In this document: piece after piece, positions 62,566 to 64,000 of the stretch
How positions within the stretch are numbered: the stretch's first letter is position 1
Layout: every line of letters starts with the position of its first letter
NCBI GenBank assembly: GCA_950022655.1
Contig: OX465592.1
Span: 806,001-870,000 of the forward strand
DNA length: 64,000 nucleotides
Direction of reading: 5' to 3'
From: Alentia gelatinosa
Taxonomy: Eukaryota; Annelida; Polychaeta; Phyllodocida; Polynoidae
Program-made: the position numbers and the translations under genes
The notes under the pieces: generated by a model
The model's input: only the letters and a program-made list of their open reading frames with translations
What the model was told of the DNA's origin: nothing
The model's database searches: none

Positions 62566-63470
62566 GTTGACACGGTGAAAAGTCAGGGGTTAGTTAAAAA
62601 GTCAGACTTTGACACTTTTCCACAGTGAAAAATCAGGGATTAGCCATCATTGCACACTAAAGAGTCAGATTTTGCCACTTTTCAATGGTGAAAAGTCAGG
62701 GTTTAGCCATCATTGCACACTAAAGCGTCAGACTTTGACACTTTTCCACGGTGAAAAGTGAGGGCTTAGCCATCATTGCATGCTAAAGAGTCAGACTTTG
62801 ACACTTTTCCAAGGTGAAAAGTCAGGACTTAGCCATCATTGCATGCTAAAGAGTCAGACTTTGACACTTTTGCACGGTGAAAAGTCAGGACTTAGCCATC
62901 ATTGCATGCTAAAATGTCAGACGTTGACACTTTTCCACGGTGAAAAGTCAGGGCTTAGCCATCATTGCATGCTAAAGAGTCAGACTTTGACACTTTTCCA
63001 CGGTGAAAAGTCAGGGTTTAGCCATCATTGCACACTAAAGCGTCAGACTTTGACACTTTTCCACGGTGAAAAGTGAGGGCTTAGCCATCATTGCATGCTA
63101 AAGAGTCAGACTTTGACACTTTTCCAAGGTGAAAAGTCAGGACTTAGCCATCATTGCATGCTAAAGAGTCAGACTTTGACACTTTTGCACGGTGAAAAGT
63201 CAGGACTTAGCCATCATTGCATGCTAAAATGTCAGACGTTGACACTTTTCCACGGTGAAAAGTCAGGGCTTAGCCATCATTGCATGCTAAAGAGTCAGAC
63301 TTTGACACTTTTCCACGGTGAAAAGTCAGGACTTAGCCATCATTGCATGCTAAAATGTCAGACTTTGACACTTTTCACGGTGAAAAGTCAGGGCTTAGCC
63401 ATCATTGCATGCTAATAAGTCTGGCTTTGACAATTTTCCATGGTGAAAAGTCAAGGCTTAGCCACTGTTG
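62566..63470. repeat. 63 bp minisatellite with 315 bp higher order
   Basis: About 14 copies of GTCAGACTTTGACACTTTTC, CACGGTGAAAAGTCAGGGCT, TAGCCATCATTGCATGCTAA, AGA. Five-unit blocks repeat: sequence from 62780 and from 63095 is nearly identical, 315 bases apart, including marker variants such as TTTTGCACGG and AAATGTCAGACG. Confidence 0.93.
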
Positions 63471-63588
63471 CAAGACAGGTTTTACACACGTTTGAGTAAA
63501 ATTTGAAGCTGCTGACTTTTTTTGGCTGGCAAAAAAGTGGGGGGGCAGTCGCCCCCCCTGCCCCCCCTATTCTGGCGCCACTGTTTTC

Positions 63589-64000
63589 ACATATCATAAA
63601 CATAATGAATAAAACCAAACACTCATACATATAAGTAACAAACAGAACTCAATTACTCGGTGCCATGTTCGTCGTGGAAAATGCATTTATATTGAGAGCT
63701 AACTGGGATAATTTGTCTAAAGAAATGCAAAAAGATGTGGCTAGGGGATAGTTTTAAAATGTAAAGAGATCAAATAACAAGACATATCATAGACTACTGA
63801 ACACCTTGACATATAAGTAACGAGAATAACGGAGTGACTCGGTGCCGGTAGTGTCGTGGAAATGGCTTTATATTGGAAACAAACTGGGATAAACTGTCTG
63901 AAGAAACACAAAAATGACGGCTAAGAGAGTTTTCAAATACAAAGAGGTGAAACGCCAGGGTATATTATAAACTACAAACAGAATAAAACCACGCACTTTA
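63589..64000. repeat. ~170 bp tandem repeat, 2-3 copies to window end
   Basis: Each copy contains AACTCAATTACTCGGTGCC or similar, GTCGTGGAAA(A)TG, TTTATATTG, GGGATAA(A/T)(T/C)TGTCT and GTTTT(A/C)AAAT. Further copies may extend past the window. Confidence 0.7.

Larger units (their letters stand above)
60225..63583. mobile_element. Compound repeat-bearing element with hAT-like ends
   Basis: The left end CAGGGGCGTCAGAACG and the right end (reverse complement CAGTGGCGCCAGAATA) form imperfect terminal inverted repeats, each followed by G-rich sequence. TTTTC lies at both junctions (60220-60224 and 63584-63588). Similar target sequence (GAATAAAACCAAAC) on both sides supports insertion. The interior is almost all tandem arrays, listed separately, with no transposase. 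A hAT affinity is a guess from the CAGGGGCG-type termini. Confidence 0.5.

Overview
This is animal nuclear DNA: three genes with introns, GT-AG splice sites throughout, a Pol III tRNA gene, tRNA-derived and foldback repeats, and one 200-base assembly gap at 6534-6733. There are no operons or prokaryotic signals. A cephalochordate (Branchiostoma-like) origin is my best guess. It rests on the deuterostome-like ORC4 and RNF113 sequences and on minisatellites that begin at exon/intron junctions. I remember such repeats being described in amphioxus under the name 'mirage', but could not check this. A lophotrochozoan is the main alternative.

Layout. 1-14.1 kb is intergenic. It holds a tRNA-Pro(AGG) gene, a foldback element with a telomere-like core, an assembly gap, three large minisatellites, a cluster of five CACGTG E-boxes and several palindromic elements. 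14.15-19.04 kb holds an E-box minisatellite followed by a three-exon, plus-strand gene for a secreted or membrane-anchored coiled-coil C-type lectin-like protein. 22.0-26.9 kb holds the first five coding exons of ORC4 on the minus strand; the C-terminal half was not found. 28.9-44.6 kb holds a complete nine-exon RNF113 gene (CCCH plus RING) on the plus strand, head to head with ORC4 across a probable shared promoter. 44.7-64 kb is intergenic: many foldback/MITE-like elements, tRNA-like repeats, several long minisatellites, and a 3.4 kb compound element that carries four different tandem arrays between hAT-like ends.

Two genes have housekeeping roles: ORC4 in replication licensing and RNF113 in splicing and ubiquitin signalling. 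The lectin is unrelated to them. The most striking feature is repeat architecture. By adding approximate spans, about a quarter of the window is tandem repeat. Most of the introns examined have an array that begins at, or within tens of bases of, a splice site, and in four the repeat unit contains the 5' splice site itself.
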